The notes below the pieces were generated by a model. The model saw only the letters and a program-made list of their open reading frames with translations, was not told the origin of the DNA and did not search any database. A stretch of 64,000 nt of DNA from Cinnamomum chago (lineage: Eukaryota; Streptophyta; Magnoliopsida; Laurales; Lauraceae): NCBI GenBank assembly GCA_038049695.1, contig CP142452.1, positions 32,290,501 to 32,354,500 of the forward strand, in the 5' to 3' direction. Position numbers and translations under genes: made by a program. This document shows, one piece after another, positions 47,112 to 58,053 of this stretch (position 1 is the first letter of the stretch; each line of letters begins with the position of its first letter).

Positions 47112-48005
47112 TCAATGCCAGTCAGGATTGCATCTCATGCCCATCCCGTCTACATGCTGCTCAAAGACTTTGGTGGTCAAAGGCTTAGTAAAGGGATCTG
47201 CCAGATTGTCTGCAGAAGCTATCTTGGTGATTGCAATATCACCTCTCTGCACAATCTCTATGACCAAGTGATACTTCCTCTGTACGTGCTTTTGGCTTTT
47301 ATGGCTCCTGGGTTCCTTGGAGTGAGCGACTGCCCCGCTGCTGTCACAGTAAACTGTGAGCGACTGTCGTGCCAAAGGTACCACTCCAAGTTCCAAAAGG
47401 AATCTTTTGAGCCAAACTGCTTCCTTAGCTGCTTCACAAGCCGCTACATATTCAGCCTAAGAAGTGGAATCAGCGGTACATTCCTGTTTAATACTCCTCC
47501 AGCTGATAGCTCCTCCGCCAAGCATAAACACATAACCAGAGGTGGATTTCCTGGAATCCTTATCTGACATGAAGTCAGAATCTGTGTATCCGACTGGAAT
47601 CAGCTCATCATTGCCGTAAATCAACATGTAATCTCTAGTTCTTCTCAAGTACTTGAGGATACATTTTACAGCAGTCCAATGGTCAGGACCTGAGTTAGAC
47701 TGATATCTGCTGACTAAGCCCACTGCATGACAGATATCCGGTCTAGTACATAGCATAGCATACATGAGGCTACCAACAGCCGAAGCGTATGTAATTGCTC
47801 TCATTTGCTCCTTTTCCTCCGGGGTCTTGGGACCCTGATCCTTGGAAAGGTGCACTCCATGCCTAAAAGGTGTGATACCCTTCTTGGAGTCCTGCATAGC
47901 AAACCGTACAAGTACCTTATCTATGTAAGCAGCTTGAGATAAGCCAATCATCTTATTTTTTCTGTCTCGATGGAGTTTGATCCCTAGGATGTAACTAGCT
48001 TCTCC
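47112..48005 (-). pseudogene. Angela-like copia pol fragment (end of RT and RNase H)
   Basis: Minus-strand frames 47457-48005 and 47112-47396. The first starts in GLGEASYILGIK of the RT and continues through TPFRHGVHLSKDQ, YASAVGSLMYAMLCTRPDI and the RNase H motif GYTDSDF. The second carries VYCDSSGAVAH and NLADPFTKPL. A stop near 47455 separates them. These phrases are those of the Angela/BARE lineage. Everything upstream of the RT midpoint is missing. Confidence 0.85.
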
Positions 48006-48131
48006 CAAGCCATCAGTCCCTCCATGCAGGTACAATCTTCACGTTTGCATGTCCCATGCATAATGGGACTCATTCAGTCCCTGTACCTTGGGTTCCTAAT
48101 GGACACCCTATTAGATCTTCTAGTCTTATCA
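48006..48131 (-). repeat. proximal fragment of the Reina 3' LTR
   Basis: Collinear with 54790-54913 of the intact Reina LTR (shared ATCTTCACGTTTGCATGTCC). It begins TGATAAGACTAGAAG on the minus strand and lies directly after a purine tract (complement of 48132-48147, AAAATGAAGGGGGCAA). Confidence 0.85.
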
Positions 48132-48187
48132 TTGCCCCCTTCATTTTCTGGAACCTTGTCCTCAAGGTTCACGTTGATAAACTTGTC

Positions 48188-49975
48188 TTATAGCTCCTGT
48201 GCATTTTCCCAAGTAGCATCTTCGACTGGAAGTCTCTTCCACTTGACAAGGTTTTCTTCAACAAAGTTTGAACTCTTTTTCACCCATCTTGTGTCCAAAA
48301 TTGCCTCAGGTTCCATAATAATCTCACCATCATCAGCTATAGGCGATAACTCAGTGCTGGCCATATTAGTATCTCCCACTTGCTTTTTAAGCATTGAGAC
48401 ATGAAAGATGGGATGAATTTGAGAGTCCTCTGGAAGTTTGAGTTTAGTGGCCACCTTTCCAATCTTTGCTTCTACTTGATATGGACCATAAAAGCGACTA
48501 GCCAACTTCCGATAAGCTTTTTTAAAAATAGTTTGCTGGCGATAGGGATGAAGCTTAAGGAAGACCGAATCTCCCACTTGATAATCCACATCTCGCCTAT
48601 TGGAATCTGCCACTTGCTTCATTCTATTAGGAGCTGCATGTAAATTGGCTTTGAGCTGTTGCAATAAAGCATCCCGCGAAGTAAACATTTGGTCCACCTC
48701 ATTTACAGAAAATGTTCCAATTTGATAGTGTGGAATGCTTGGTGGTAAGCTCCCATATAGTGCTTGGAAGGGTGTCATACCAATGGATGCATGGTAGGTA
48801 GTATTATACCAAAATTCAGCCCATGGAAGAAAGGTGCTCCATTTTCGAGGCTGTTGAGAAACGAAACATCGAAGATATTGCTCGACACATCTATTGACCA
48901 CCTCGGATTGACTGTCTGTTTGGGGATGATATGCAGAACTCATATTTAATTGAGTACCCGACATCTTAAAGAACTCACGCCAAAAGTGGCTGATGAAGAC
49001 GGGATCTCGGTCACTAATGATGGACCTTGGCATTCCATGAAGCTTAACAACTCCTCCTACAAAATTTCCAAGTGCCATTTCAGCAGTGTAAGGATGAGAT
49101 AACGTTAAGAAGTGCGTGGATTTGCTCAAGCGGTCGACTACAACAAAGATGGTGTTCTTTTCATTGGATGGTGGCAGCCCTTCGATGAAATCCATGGTGA
49201 TGTCATCCCAAACTTGGCAAGAAATGGGCAATGGTTGGAGAAGTCCAGCTGGTGATAAAGTTTCCGCCTTATTTCTTTGACATACATCACAAGAAGCTAC
49301 ATAATCTTGAATCACCTTGTGCATTGATGGCCAATAGAATTGTTGTGCGAACCGTTTTATACGTTTGTAAGACACCGAAATGCCCTCCAAGTGGTGAGTC
49401 ATGGAACTCTCGCAAAAGTTGTGTAACTAAATGCAAGTTTGGAGGAATGACCACACGATTTTTGTAACACACCAATCCATTCTGCCACATATATGGAGCC
49501 CCTGGTTTCTCACTTGCTAGTTTGCCATTTTTTTTCATGTATGAATGCCCAGCAGCTTCGGTCTTGATTGCATCTCACTAAGACGTTTGAGGAACAAATA
49601 GAGCATTAAGGTTAGGGCTGCCTATCACCCTTGATAATGCATCTGCAACAGAATTTTCTCGGCCCGGTTTGTAAGTGATCTCATAATCATACCTAAGCAA
49701 TTTAGCCACCCATTTCTGTTGTTCCGGCGTAGCTATGAGTTGCTCCAACAGATATTTGAGGCTGCATTGGTCAGTCTGGATGTAGAATTTTCGGCCTAAG
49801 AAGTATGGACGCCAAGTTCGAATAGCTTGAACAATGGCGAGCATTTCTTTTGCATATGTAGACCATGATTGCTTTGTAACACCCAAAGCTCGGCTCATGA
49901 AAGCTATTGGCCTCCCTTGTTGAGTTAATACCATGCCAATGCCATCACCTGAAGCATCAGATTCAATAACAAATG
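48188..49975 (-). pseudogene. Reina pol, part 2: RNase H, integrase, chromodomain
   Basis: From right to left: the RNase H start (IESDASGDGIGMVL, 49930-49975), the rest of RNase H (49578-49934), the integrase zinc-finger region (49287-49538) and, after a frameshift, the end of the finger (CDVCQRNK). The integrase core has TMDFIEGLP, SDRDPVF and QSEVVNR. The C-terminal chromodomain carries EAILDTRWV and LVKWKRLPVEDATWE. The last open frame is about 404 codons. The chromodomain type points to the Reina lineage. The frame is split from RT by the Cassandra insertion at 49976. Confidence 0.9.
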
Positions 49976-50024
49976 TGTCACAGCCCCGCCCAACTCAGCA
50001 TGAAATTGTCCGCTTTGGCCCACG

Positions 50025-50130
50025 TGCACGCGCGAGGACTTCCTAGGAGGTCACCCATCCTAGTACTGCTCCCGCCCGAGCACGCTTAACTTTGGAGTTC
50101 TTACGATATCCGGGGCCGCACGGTTTTAAA
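50025..50130 (-). ncRNA. 5S rRNA-like domain in Cassandra LTR 1
   Basis: The minus strand reads AAGTTAAGCGTGCTCGGG (A-box, complement of 50076-50093) and AGTACTAGGATGGGTGACC (C-box, complement of 50049-50067) with 5S spacing. In LTR 1 the base just before AAGTTAAGC has changed (CAAAGTT versus CGAAGTT in LTR 2). It should be read by Pol III in principle but is not a true 5S gene. Confidence 0.85.
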
Positions 50131-50380
50131 AGGCCCCATGCTAAGTTAATACGGGCTTTGACTTATAAGCCCAGGGTCAGGACTTGGATATTTCCAATGT
50201 GGGCTAACGGAGTCTCACTGTTTGAAGCCCTTGGTTGACACGCTACGCCCCGTGGTTAAGGGTACTGTCCGGACCAAGTTCTTACATTCTCCCCCACTAG
50301 AAATAGAGCCGTCCTCAGCTCTGATACCAACTGTCACAGCCCCGCCCAACTCAGCATGAAATTGTCCGCTTTGGCCCACG

Positions 50381-50485
50381 TGCACGCGCGAGGACTTCCC
50401 AGGAGGTCACCCATCCTAGTACTGCTCCCACCTGAGCACGCTTAACTTCGGAGTTCTTACGATTTTCGGGCCCGCATGGTTTTAA
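50381..50485 (-). ncRNA. 5S rRNA-like domain in Cassandra LTR 2
   Basis: Same domain with the canonical GAACTCCGAAGTTAAGCG and AGTACTAGGATGGGTGACCT sequences of plant 5S rRNA. The region between the boxes is slightly diverged (GCTCAGGTGGGAGC). Confidence 0.85.
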
Positions 50486-50646
50486 AGGCCTCATGCTAAG
50501 TTAATACGGGGTTTGACTTATAAGCTCAGGGTCAGGACTTGGATATTTCCGATGCGGGCTAACGGGGTCTCACCGTTTGAAGCCCGTGGTTGACACGCTA
50601 CGCCCCGTGGTTAAGGGTACCGCCCAGACCAAGTTCTCACAAAATG

Positions 50647-51795
50647 GTTCATCAAAGTGAGGCATATCAAGTGTAGGAGTAGAGGTCATTGCTTGTTTTA
50701 AGGCTTTGAAGGCAGATTCTGCTTCTTCTGTCCATCCAAAGTGCCGCCCCTTTTTTAAGAGATTGGTGAGGGGTCGAGCTATGACACAACAATTATGGAC
50801 AAACTTCCTGTAATAACCTGTAAGGCCTAAAAATCCACGCAATTCAGAAACATTAGTCGGCCTAGGCCAATTGAGCATTGCTTTAATTTTGCCTCGGTCC
50901 ACCTTAACTCCTTGAGAAATGACAATATGACCCAAATATTCTATTTCTTGCTGACCGAATGCACACTTGCTAATTTTGATGAAAAATTTGTGATGCCTTA
51001 ATATTTCAAAAGCCGTTTTAACATGTTCAAGATGCATGGTCCAATTGGGGCTATAAATTAAAATTTCATAAAAAAAGACTAACACAAATTTTCGAAGGTA
51101 TGGACGGAATATAGAATTCATGATAGCTTGAAAAGTAGAGGGTGCATTACATAAACCAAAAGGCATGACTAGATATTCATAATGACCATTATGTGTACGG
51201 AATGCAGTTTTATGAATATCTGGTGGATGTACATGTACTTGGTGGTAGCCTGATTTTAAATCAAGTTTGGTAAAGAAAGAAGCCCCATAGAGTTCATCTA
51301 GCATATCATCAACGGTAGGAATTGGAAATCTATCCTTGATGGGTACAACATTAAGAGGCCTATAATCAGTGCAAAAATGCCAAGTGCCGTCTTTCTTTTT
51401 TACTAACAAAACTGGAGATGAGAATGGACTAGTACTAGATCTTATAAGCCCCAATTTTAACATGTCATGAACTTGTTTTTCAATTTCGACTTTTTGAAAG
51501 TAGGCATACATGTAGGGTCTTACATTAACTGGTTCGGCTCCTTTTTTAAGATTGATGTGGTGACCTATTTCTCTTGTCAGTGGAAGTTGCTTCGATTCTT
51601 GAAAAATGTCTTCAAAATTTTTCAATAGGAGATGCATATCCGAACGGGCTTCTTGTGTTGAATCTTCCATTGTTGATTAAAGGCAAATGGCAAACATTGA
51701 ATTGCCTTGTTGAAGCTCCTTTGAAATTGCTTTCACTGATGTGGACTGAATTGGTTGGGTATCAATCCCTTGCATTGGATTCTTCATCTTGATTC
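50647..51795 (-). pseudogene. Reina pol, part 1: end of protease linker and reverse transcriptase
   Basis: The RT contains KLGLIRSSTSPFSSPV, a CTDYRPLN block, KLDLKSGYHQV, MPFGLCNAPSTF and RGFLGLTGYYRKFV in normal order. The active site expected as FFDD reads FFYE (complement of about 51070-51085), losing both catalytic aspartates. A TAA precedes MEDSTQEARSD near 51675, and the frame upstream to about 51795 still reads as linker (ISKELQQGNSMFAICL). The left end is cut by Cassandra, whose sequence adds an artificial tail to the open frame. The right end is cut by an inserted LTR fragment. Confidence 0.9.
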
Positions 51796-51799
51796 GATC

Positions 51800-52700
51800 C
51801 AAGTTTTTTTTAAATTTCATAAATCATGCTTTGTCAAAACCTTTGGTTACTTTTATAGCATGATTCATTTACTTGGTTGAATCCTTACTTGTTGCTTTCA
51901 ATCACATTAGAACCATAGTTTAGCTACTTCGTTTTTGAAAACAACATTGCACATGCATCACATGTTTAGTCTTAAATAGTTTCATACAACTTGTGAGCCT
52001 TTGATTTTCATATCATCAACAAGTTAGTATTCATACATGTGATTTGCATTTCACTTCAATCAAATTTATTTTTTGTGTTTTACACTTTCAAAAGCTTTAA
52101 GCTTACATTCATTGAGCTATCATTTTTAACTTGATTGAAGTTTTCACACACACACACACACATCATGTGCATTCATCTTTGCATTACATAGAGTGTTGTG
52201 TGAGTTTGTTTTTCAATTTCATATCCACCTAATCAAGAGGCATTGTAATTGAGCTTAAATTGTATCTCTTTTAGTGTTTGTATAGACACTACTTTGAGAG
52301 AAATTTTTCTTCTTGTAAAGGTTATTCCTTAGCCTAAGAAAAGCATAGTGTATAGGTTATTGCTTAGCCTAGAAAAGCATAGTGTATAGGTTGATGTTAA
52401 GCCTTGAAAAACATCAATGTTAGAGGTTATTGCTTAGCCTATTGAAAAACATTACTAGTGGAAATCCAGTGGGGTGTTGGATCTCAAGCCGGTAGTGGAT
52501 GTAGGCATTAAGGTCGAACCACTATAAATCATTGTGTGATGGTGAATGCTTTGTGGTGATTGTTTTTAGCTTCCGCACTTTATTTGATAATCCTCACTAG
52601 TGGCCAGTTAATTTTAAAGAAATCTAAAATTGGTCTTAATTGGTCATTAATTTGAAGCTCACCCTATTACCCCCCTCTAGAGTTAAGGATCCTAAACTTT
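51800..52700 (+). repeat. truncated LTR of the Sirevirus-like family
   Basis: Reverse complement relative to 36051 and 41476. It shares the sequence around ACCGGCTTGTGATC (here as complement near 52485) and ends in the complement of CTCTAGAGGGGGGTAATAGG. Both termini are missing or diverged, and no palindrome cluster is present. It separates Reina gag from pol together with the next fragment. Confidence 0.7.
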
Positions 52701-53985
52701 TAAGGAACCTTAAAACCTAATGCCGAAATCCTAACGGAGAATTGAAGGGGCGCAAAAGAAAGGGATGAGGAAGAAGACTCACAGAAGAGAGGCAAAGACG
52801 AACTTCGGACTCAGATCTGTTAAAGTCAGAATTCCGGCAGAGCTCCGGTAGAATCTCTTCTCTCTTGCAGCAAGAACTCTCTCTGATGAATGCCAAAGTG
52901 GAGACTCACAGAAGGAAAAACCCTATTTATAGACAGACCGGCGCCCTTTCAAATTCTGGAAGACACGCATCGCTTCGAATTCGTTGAATGACCAACCAGA
53001 TGGAGACACGTGAAACTGCTAGCTCATCTCCTGCTGTGTTCTAGACGCTCTATTAATTGCCTTGGGCAGGCGAAACAGCAACGTGCTATTTATCCCCTCG
53101 GCCAGACGAAGCGACACTGATGGGATATTTATTGTCTCGAGCAGACGAACAGACTTCATGATAAAGATCAGACGTCATCAGCCAGCACCATAAAGAAATT
53201 CAAATTGATATCCAAGGCTCCCCCGACACGGTACTTAGCTCTTGGCCTCAAAAAGTTGGAGAACTCTAAGAGGTCACGAGCTAGAGGGCAATTGTGTGGG
53301 GTGTTTTCCTAAGAGTTGGATTACGCTAATCTCGGTAACAATACCGACTTAGTTTATCCCGATCTCGGTGTCTAAGCTCGGAAATAATGCCAAGACACAT
53401 CCAGCTCGGTAACAGTAACAACTAGGCATCTTATTTCAGCTAGACAGTAGTGCCAGCCAGTCTTCGTAAGAGTACCAACAAGGCTCATCTCGGTCTCGGC
53501 ATAAGGCACCTCGGCAACAGTGCCAGGATGCGTCCAAATCTGGTCTCGGTATCATCTTCAGCTCGATACATCCACAGAGATGAGTACCAAACCATAATTG
53601 TACTTCCATAAAATTACGGCTACGTTACAGAACATGTTGACAGACAAGATGGGCGCCGGATAATGATCAGGTGTCGTCTTTATTAATCACATCCACATTG
53701 ATACGAGAGGTCATCTCTTGATATGATTGGACAGTATCTCCACCTACCCCCACTAAGGGAGCGCCAGGCGAAACCTCTACATATGCAAGGGTAAGAATCC
53801 TTTTTCAGGTACACGTTATTAGCATACTTGCCATTCTTCTCCATCCTTTGTTCAATGATAGCACTAACTCAGGCATCGGAGAGCCTTCGGCTAACGGCAG
53901 CCAGGGTCTCTGATCTCTATTTCTCCTTCCCTTTTAGGTTCTAAGCCGATCCATCTTCCCCAAAGAAGCTTAAACAACATTATTA
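52700..53985 (+). repeat. LTR fragment of a Tat-type gypsy element
   Basis: Matches the LTR end at about 60660-61320 in the same orientation. Shared features are TCTCGGTAAxAGTACC-type repeats, CACGTTACAGAAC-like sequence near 53620, and the pair CAGCCAGGGT...TTTCTCCTTCCCTTT near 53900. Composition is GC-richer than the surroundings. It contains several dispersed CTCGG-centred short repeats and no gene. Confidence 0.6.
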
Positions 53986-54001
53986 TGAGTTTCATACTCA
54001 C

Positions 54002-54400
54002 CTAATCGAAGGTCGTAACTTTTAGGCACTTACATTCTCTATAGGCTCTACGCAACCATTGCCACCATTGATTAGCGTCTCCTTCAAGGTGGAAAGAGGC
54101 CAACGACACTTTTTGTGTTTCAAAAGTGCCTTGGTAGTAAAAAAATTGATCCACTCTAGTGAACCATTCGATGAGGTCATCACCTGGAAATCTAGGGAAT
54201 TCCAATTTGGCTAACTTGGATGAGAACATTGGTCGTCCTCCATCAAAATGATCTCGAGTTTCTTCTCTATTATTGCGGAAACGACCGTTGCGATCGTTGA
54301 GGTTGCTGCTGGATGCTTCCCTGCTTGAGAGCAATGCTTTAGATAACTTGTGAATGGTGTCCTCCACTTTATTTAGCTTGTCAGCAATGCCAAGCTCCAT
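54002..54400 (-). pseudogene. Reina Gag, N-terminal part
   Basis: 132 codons starting MELGIADKLNKVEDTIHKL, with the gypsy Gag core LEFPRFPGDDLIEWFTRVDQF and the FHLEGDANQWWQWL motif. It lacks the zinc knuckle and everything beyond, lost at the breakpoint with the inserted LTR fragments near 54000. Confidence 0.85.
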
Positions 54401-54481
54401 TCAGCTCAAATTATCTCGGAGTCCTCCAAACCCATCTTCTAAATTTTCTATCCTCTCTTTATTGGTTGCCATTTTAACGTA

Positions 54482-54493
54482 GCTCTGATACCA
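54482..54493 (-). other. primer-binding site of Reina
   Basis: Complement of GCTCTGATACCA, directly inside the 5' LTR that begins at 54495. Confidence 0.8.
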
Positions 54494-54494
54494 A

Positions 54495-54913
54495 TGATAG
54501 GTCCCAGTCAAAGCTAAAGAAATAGGATTCTGCTTTAGGTGAGAATAACACCTCAGTCATTTTTATTTGAATCAACTTGTCTTACTACTGCCAAGTGATG
54601 AAATTTAAATACATAAAGGACTTAACCACTTTCCCTAACATAAGGACTCAACAGCTATTGGCAATCAAAGAGCCAACAATTATCCAAATAATCGAGATAC
54701 TCTCTAACAACTTACTGACCTATTCTTATGCAAATAAACAACAATGACCAACAACACTAAACAATGATCAACAACACTAATGCAAATCTCAAGCCATCAA
54801 TCCCTCCATGTAGGTACAATCTTCACGTTTGCATGTCCCATGCATAGTGGGACTCATTCAGTCCCTGTACCTTGGGTTCCTAATGGACACCCTATTAGAT
54901 CTTCTAGGCATCA
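54495..54913 (-). repeat. 5' LTR of Reina, intact
   Basis: 419 bp, TGATGCCTAG...GACCTATCA on the minus strand, followed by CATTG (54914-54918). It is the reference for the two fragments of the 3' LTR. Confidence 0.85.
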
Positions 54914-54970
54914 CATTGTATTCGATCCTTGGTACCTGAGATTTGGTGCGTGACCCCTATAGGGTGTCAC

Positions 54971-56200
54971 TGTTAGATTGTATGGTCTCAATCCTTCAGT
55001 TGATGTAATAAATTGATTAACTTTTTTATTTATCAATAAAATCATGCTTTTCTTTCATGAGATGAATGGTGTTTTATTACTTAATGCATATGAACAATAC
55101 ATATGACATAATGGTTCATGAGATGAACAGGTCCCATTAGTATATTAGATGTGATATATGTATATGGATGAGATCCACATACGGGAGACATGTGTCACAA
55201 ATCTTATACTAAATATCTTCACAACCAGTGATGAGACCAGGCATCTCATCTGATAAGGTTGCAACACTTTGATCACTATGAGATAGTGTGATTTGTCTCA
55301 ATCATCAGAATCTAAGATTCTGGATCACGATGCTGGTACATTTGATGTATTGAAGGACCATGAGAAGCACCTTATGGAATACTGTCTCGATTTTAAGGTT
55401 TGCTCTCATAATTCCCTAGCAATAGGCTCTCAATCTTGAGACGTTGATGAACTCAAGTTTCTATCTATTCATTTACTTTGATTCACCAACAAGTGAGGCC
55501 AACTATAGGTCAACATCTCGGTGTCTTGGGTACGTGGTAGTAAGACTGTGGGAACATCCAATGGTCAAGATGGAATCTATCTATATTATCCCCTTGTGCC
55601 AATTAATGGATTTGTCATTATTAAGTGTGCACCCATCTCGATTAAGAGTTAATTGGATGGTGCTGATGATCACTGTGATTAATTAGGGCTCAAGGATAAT
55701 AAGATGTAGATCTAAGATTGGATGGGACAGATTTATTCCAATTGATCAATGGATATTGATAGAGGGGTCTACTTGTGGTAATTGGAAAATTTAGGGTATT
55801 TATTGTAATTTATTCATAAGACTGGAGTGCAATTGCATTTATATAGTGGTGTTATTTGCAATTAACTGTGGGCCTGGATTGCACATGAGATGTGAGGTCG
55901 TGGTGTCGCAGTTGGAGCCAGCTTTCTATGGATTCCCTAATGGTCCTCACGCTAGCCCGAGTTATTAGAAAGATACTAATCCTACTTAAACTCTAAAAGG
56001 AAGGAATTAGAAAGTTACTATTTCTATTTGAAGTAGGACTTCTAATAGTGGTAATAGTAAGTTACTAATTGTTATGGAAGTGAGACTTCTATGATAATTA
56101 GAAAGGAGAAAGTTCCTAATTTTTGGAAGTAGGACTTCTAGTTAATTAGCAATAAGAGGAGTTTTTGAAAGCTATATATAAAGGAGGAGAGAGGGTTGGA
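54971..56200 (+). repeat. Angela-like LTR, first part
   Basis: Starts TGTTAGATTGTATGG and is collinear (opposite orientation) with the Angela LTR at 34573-47096. A TATA-like CTATATATAAAGGAGG lies at about 56172-56187. It is interrupted at 56201 by a solo LTR and resumes at 60324. The 52 bp from 54919 to 54970 are unassigned. Confidence 0.75.
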
Positions 56201-56803
56201 TGTGAGAACCCGACCCCTAATTTCCTGGTTTAGTGTTGTTTTATTGTGGATTAGTTTCTTTTAGTGGGATTAGTATTTGTTGGGTTGAGTTTGTGAGCTA
56301 GAATGATTTTTCTCTAGTTTTGGGGAATTTGGAGTGCCCTTGTGATTAGTGGGACCCTTTGGGGGTTCTTTTAGTGACTTTGCGCGAGATTGAGAGATTA
56401 TTCAAAATTCCTGATAATTCTTGTTTTAGCCTTATTTGACTTATTTTGTTAACCTCTACAACTTTCGTGTTCACTCCGTACCCATTCGAAGCTCCGAAAA
56501 TCAGTTTTTCCAGCCCTGAGGGCAAAATCGGTCTTTTCACATTGAATCTGGACTCAAATTTCAAGATCTCAGAACCATGCCAAAATTATACTTTTTGAAA
56601 ACTAAATTTTATGAGAAGAATTTTTCTCTTCTTCGTCGATCGCATCCGAGGCCTACAAATAGATGTTTTACCCTTGGCAAGTTTTGAGTGTTGTAGGGCA
56701 CACACCCACCCATTATAAAAGATGACTCCACCCTCTCTTTCTCCCTCATTTCTCCACTCTCCATCGACTGCAACTCTCCAGCTACAGTACCAGCAGCCAT
56801 CCT

Positions 56804-57136
56804 TCTTCTTTTCTTCCATTTCTCTTGCTCTAATGGAGCCTCCAAGCCACCAATCCGACGAGGGAACTCCGACAACTTCTTCCCCTTCACCTCCTCTCTT
56901 GTTTGACATCATTTTCTTCTTTTCTTCCATTTCTCTTGCTCTAATGGAGCCTCCAAGCCACCAATCCGACAAGGGAACTCCGACAACTTCTTCCCCTTCA
57001 CCTACTCTTTTGTTTGATATCATTTTCTTCTTTTCTTCCATTTCTCTTGCTCTAATGGAGCCTCCAAGCCACCAATCCGACGAGGGAACTCCGACAACTT
57101 CTTCCCCTTCACCTCCTCTCTTGTTTGACATCATTT
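56804..57136. repeat. 111-bp minisatellite, three copies
   Basis: The phrase TAATGGAGCCTCCAAGCCAC starts at 56831, 56942 and 57053. Because 111 is a multiple of three, it leaves open frames on both strands (154 and 182 codons) with a 37-residue repeat. I treat both as artefacts of the array. Confidence 0.9.
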
Positions 57137-57943
57137 TCGTGGGAAGCCAAGGTGGGCATCCCCTATTTCAAGCTTCTTCTTGTTGATTGATGACCCTAGA
57201 GGTAAGGACTCCTTCCCATTTTCCTTTGATGTGCAATGGCTTTCCCTTAGGTTCTATTTCCTAGTTTGGTTTGAGCTCTTTCATTGTCTTTCATTGTTTA
57301 ACCCATTTTAGGGTTTGTTTTGGGGGTTTTGTAGAGATGGTTGGTCTTGAGCTTGAGAGGTGATTAGAGGCTTGGTTTAGCTAATTGGAACCCAAGGCAA
57401 GTGGATGAATGGATGGTTTGAATGTTATCAAGTTTTATGAGAAAATCCTAAATTTTGTTACTTGTTCTTGATAATTTGATATATGTTTTCACATATGTTT
57501 CTTGCCACATTTCTATTGATTTCGAAAATGCATATTAATGGTTGTTTCTCTCATGTTAAATCTCTTGGAAATTATGCATTACATTTGGTCAAAGTTTGCT
57601 CATATGGTTTTATAATGAATGGGGTTGGTTTGGCCATTCATGTTTATGTTTATTAGTTGCATTGATTTGAAATAAGATGCTCATTTAAAGAGTTGTGCTA
57701 AATCATCTATTGTTATGGAAATGTGATCAATAGCCTTTATTTATCTCTAGATTTTTGGCTCAAATGGACCCTTGTGTAAGTTGGAGATTCTTCCCCTTGT
57801 TTGTTGTTAAATGGGAAGAAAGAGGTGTTTAGATTTAATTTTTAATGGAGTTTTGATGAGGGTTTTTAAGTAATTGTGGAAGAAATTTGTTGGTTGTTTA
57901 AGGGTTGAAAGGAAGGGAAAGAAGGAGGACCAAGGCCACTGCA

Positions 57944-58053
57944 GAACAGAACCTGGGTTCTGTTCCGCAGTGTGCCTGGTCGACCTGGGACACACTGACG
58001 AAATCCTGGAACCAATTTACCGGTCGACCGGGCACACAGAAGGCCAGGTCGAC
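57944..58053. promoter_or_regulatory. palindrome cluster in the Tekay-type LTR
   Basis: A perfect hairpin with arms GAACAGAACC and GGTTCTGTTC around TG lies at 57944-57965. GTCGAC-centred palindromes then start at 57979, 58023 and 58048, spaced 44 and 25 bp. The middle one is CCGGTCGACCGG, the same core as in the Sirevirus-like LTRs. Confidence 0.7.

Larger units (their letters stand above)
34573..48005 (-). mobile_element. Angela/BARE-like copia, 5'-deleted, inside the Reina 3' LTR
   Basis: Its 3' LTR is in three pieces (34573-36050, 43670-43953, 47083-47096) separated by two later insertions. A purine tract lies at about 47097-47113 (complement), and RNase H and late RT sequence run to 48005. 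Gag, protease, integrase, early RT and the 5' LTR are gone. The edge at 48005 falls in the RT domain and abuts Reina LTR sequence, so one deletion removed the 5' part of the copia together with part of the Reina LTR. Confidence 0.8.
49976..50641 (-). mobile_element. Cassandra TRIM retrotransposon
   Basis: 666 bp: two LTRs (49976-50286 and 50332-50641) flanking only 45 bp, which hold a purine tract (complement of TCTCCCCCACTAG) and a primer-binding site (complement of GCTCTGATACCA). Flanks AAATG at 49971-49975 and 50642-50646 are a perfect target duplication. The LTRs carry a 5S rRNA-like sequence, the hallmark of Cassandra. It makes no protein and depends on other elements for movement. It inserted into the Reina pol between RT and RNase H. 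Confidence 0.95.
34539..54913 (-). mobile_element. Ty3/gypsy chromovirus, Reina-like, heavily nested
   Basis: A minus-strand element defined by identical 5-bp flanks CATTG (34534-34538 and 54914-54918). The 5' LTR is 54495-54913, with its primer-binding site as the complement of 54482-54493. The 3' LTR survives as 34539-34572 and 48006-48131, split by an Angela-like copia. Inside are gag (54002-54400), RT, RNase H and integrase with a chromodomain. Later insertions are a Cassandra element, a Sirevirus-type LTR fragment, a Tat-type LTR fragment and the Angela-like copia with its own nested elements. Its own sequence is only about 5 kb of the 20.4 kb. Confidence 0.85.

Noticed and set aside
50025..50485. 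Tandem 5S rRNA genes
   Set aside because: The two 5S-like blocks sit inside LTRs with a primer site, purine tract and target duplication, so this is Cassandra and not an rDNA array.
56586..57186. Two overlapping open frames of 154 and 182 codons on opposite strands
   Set aside because: Both are produced by the 111-bp minisatellite inside a solo LTR.
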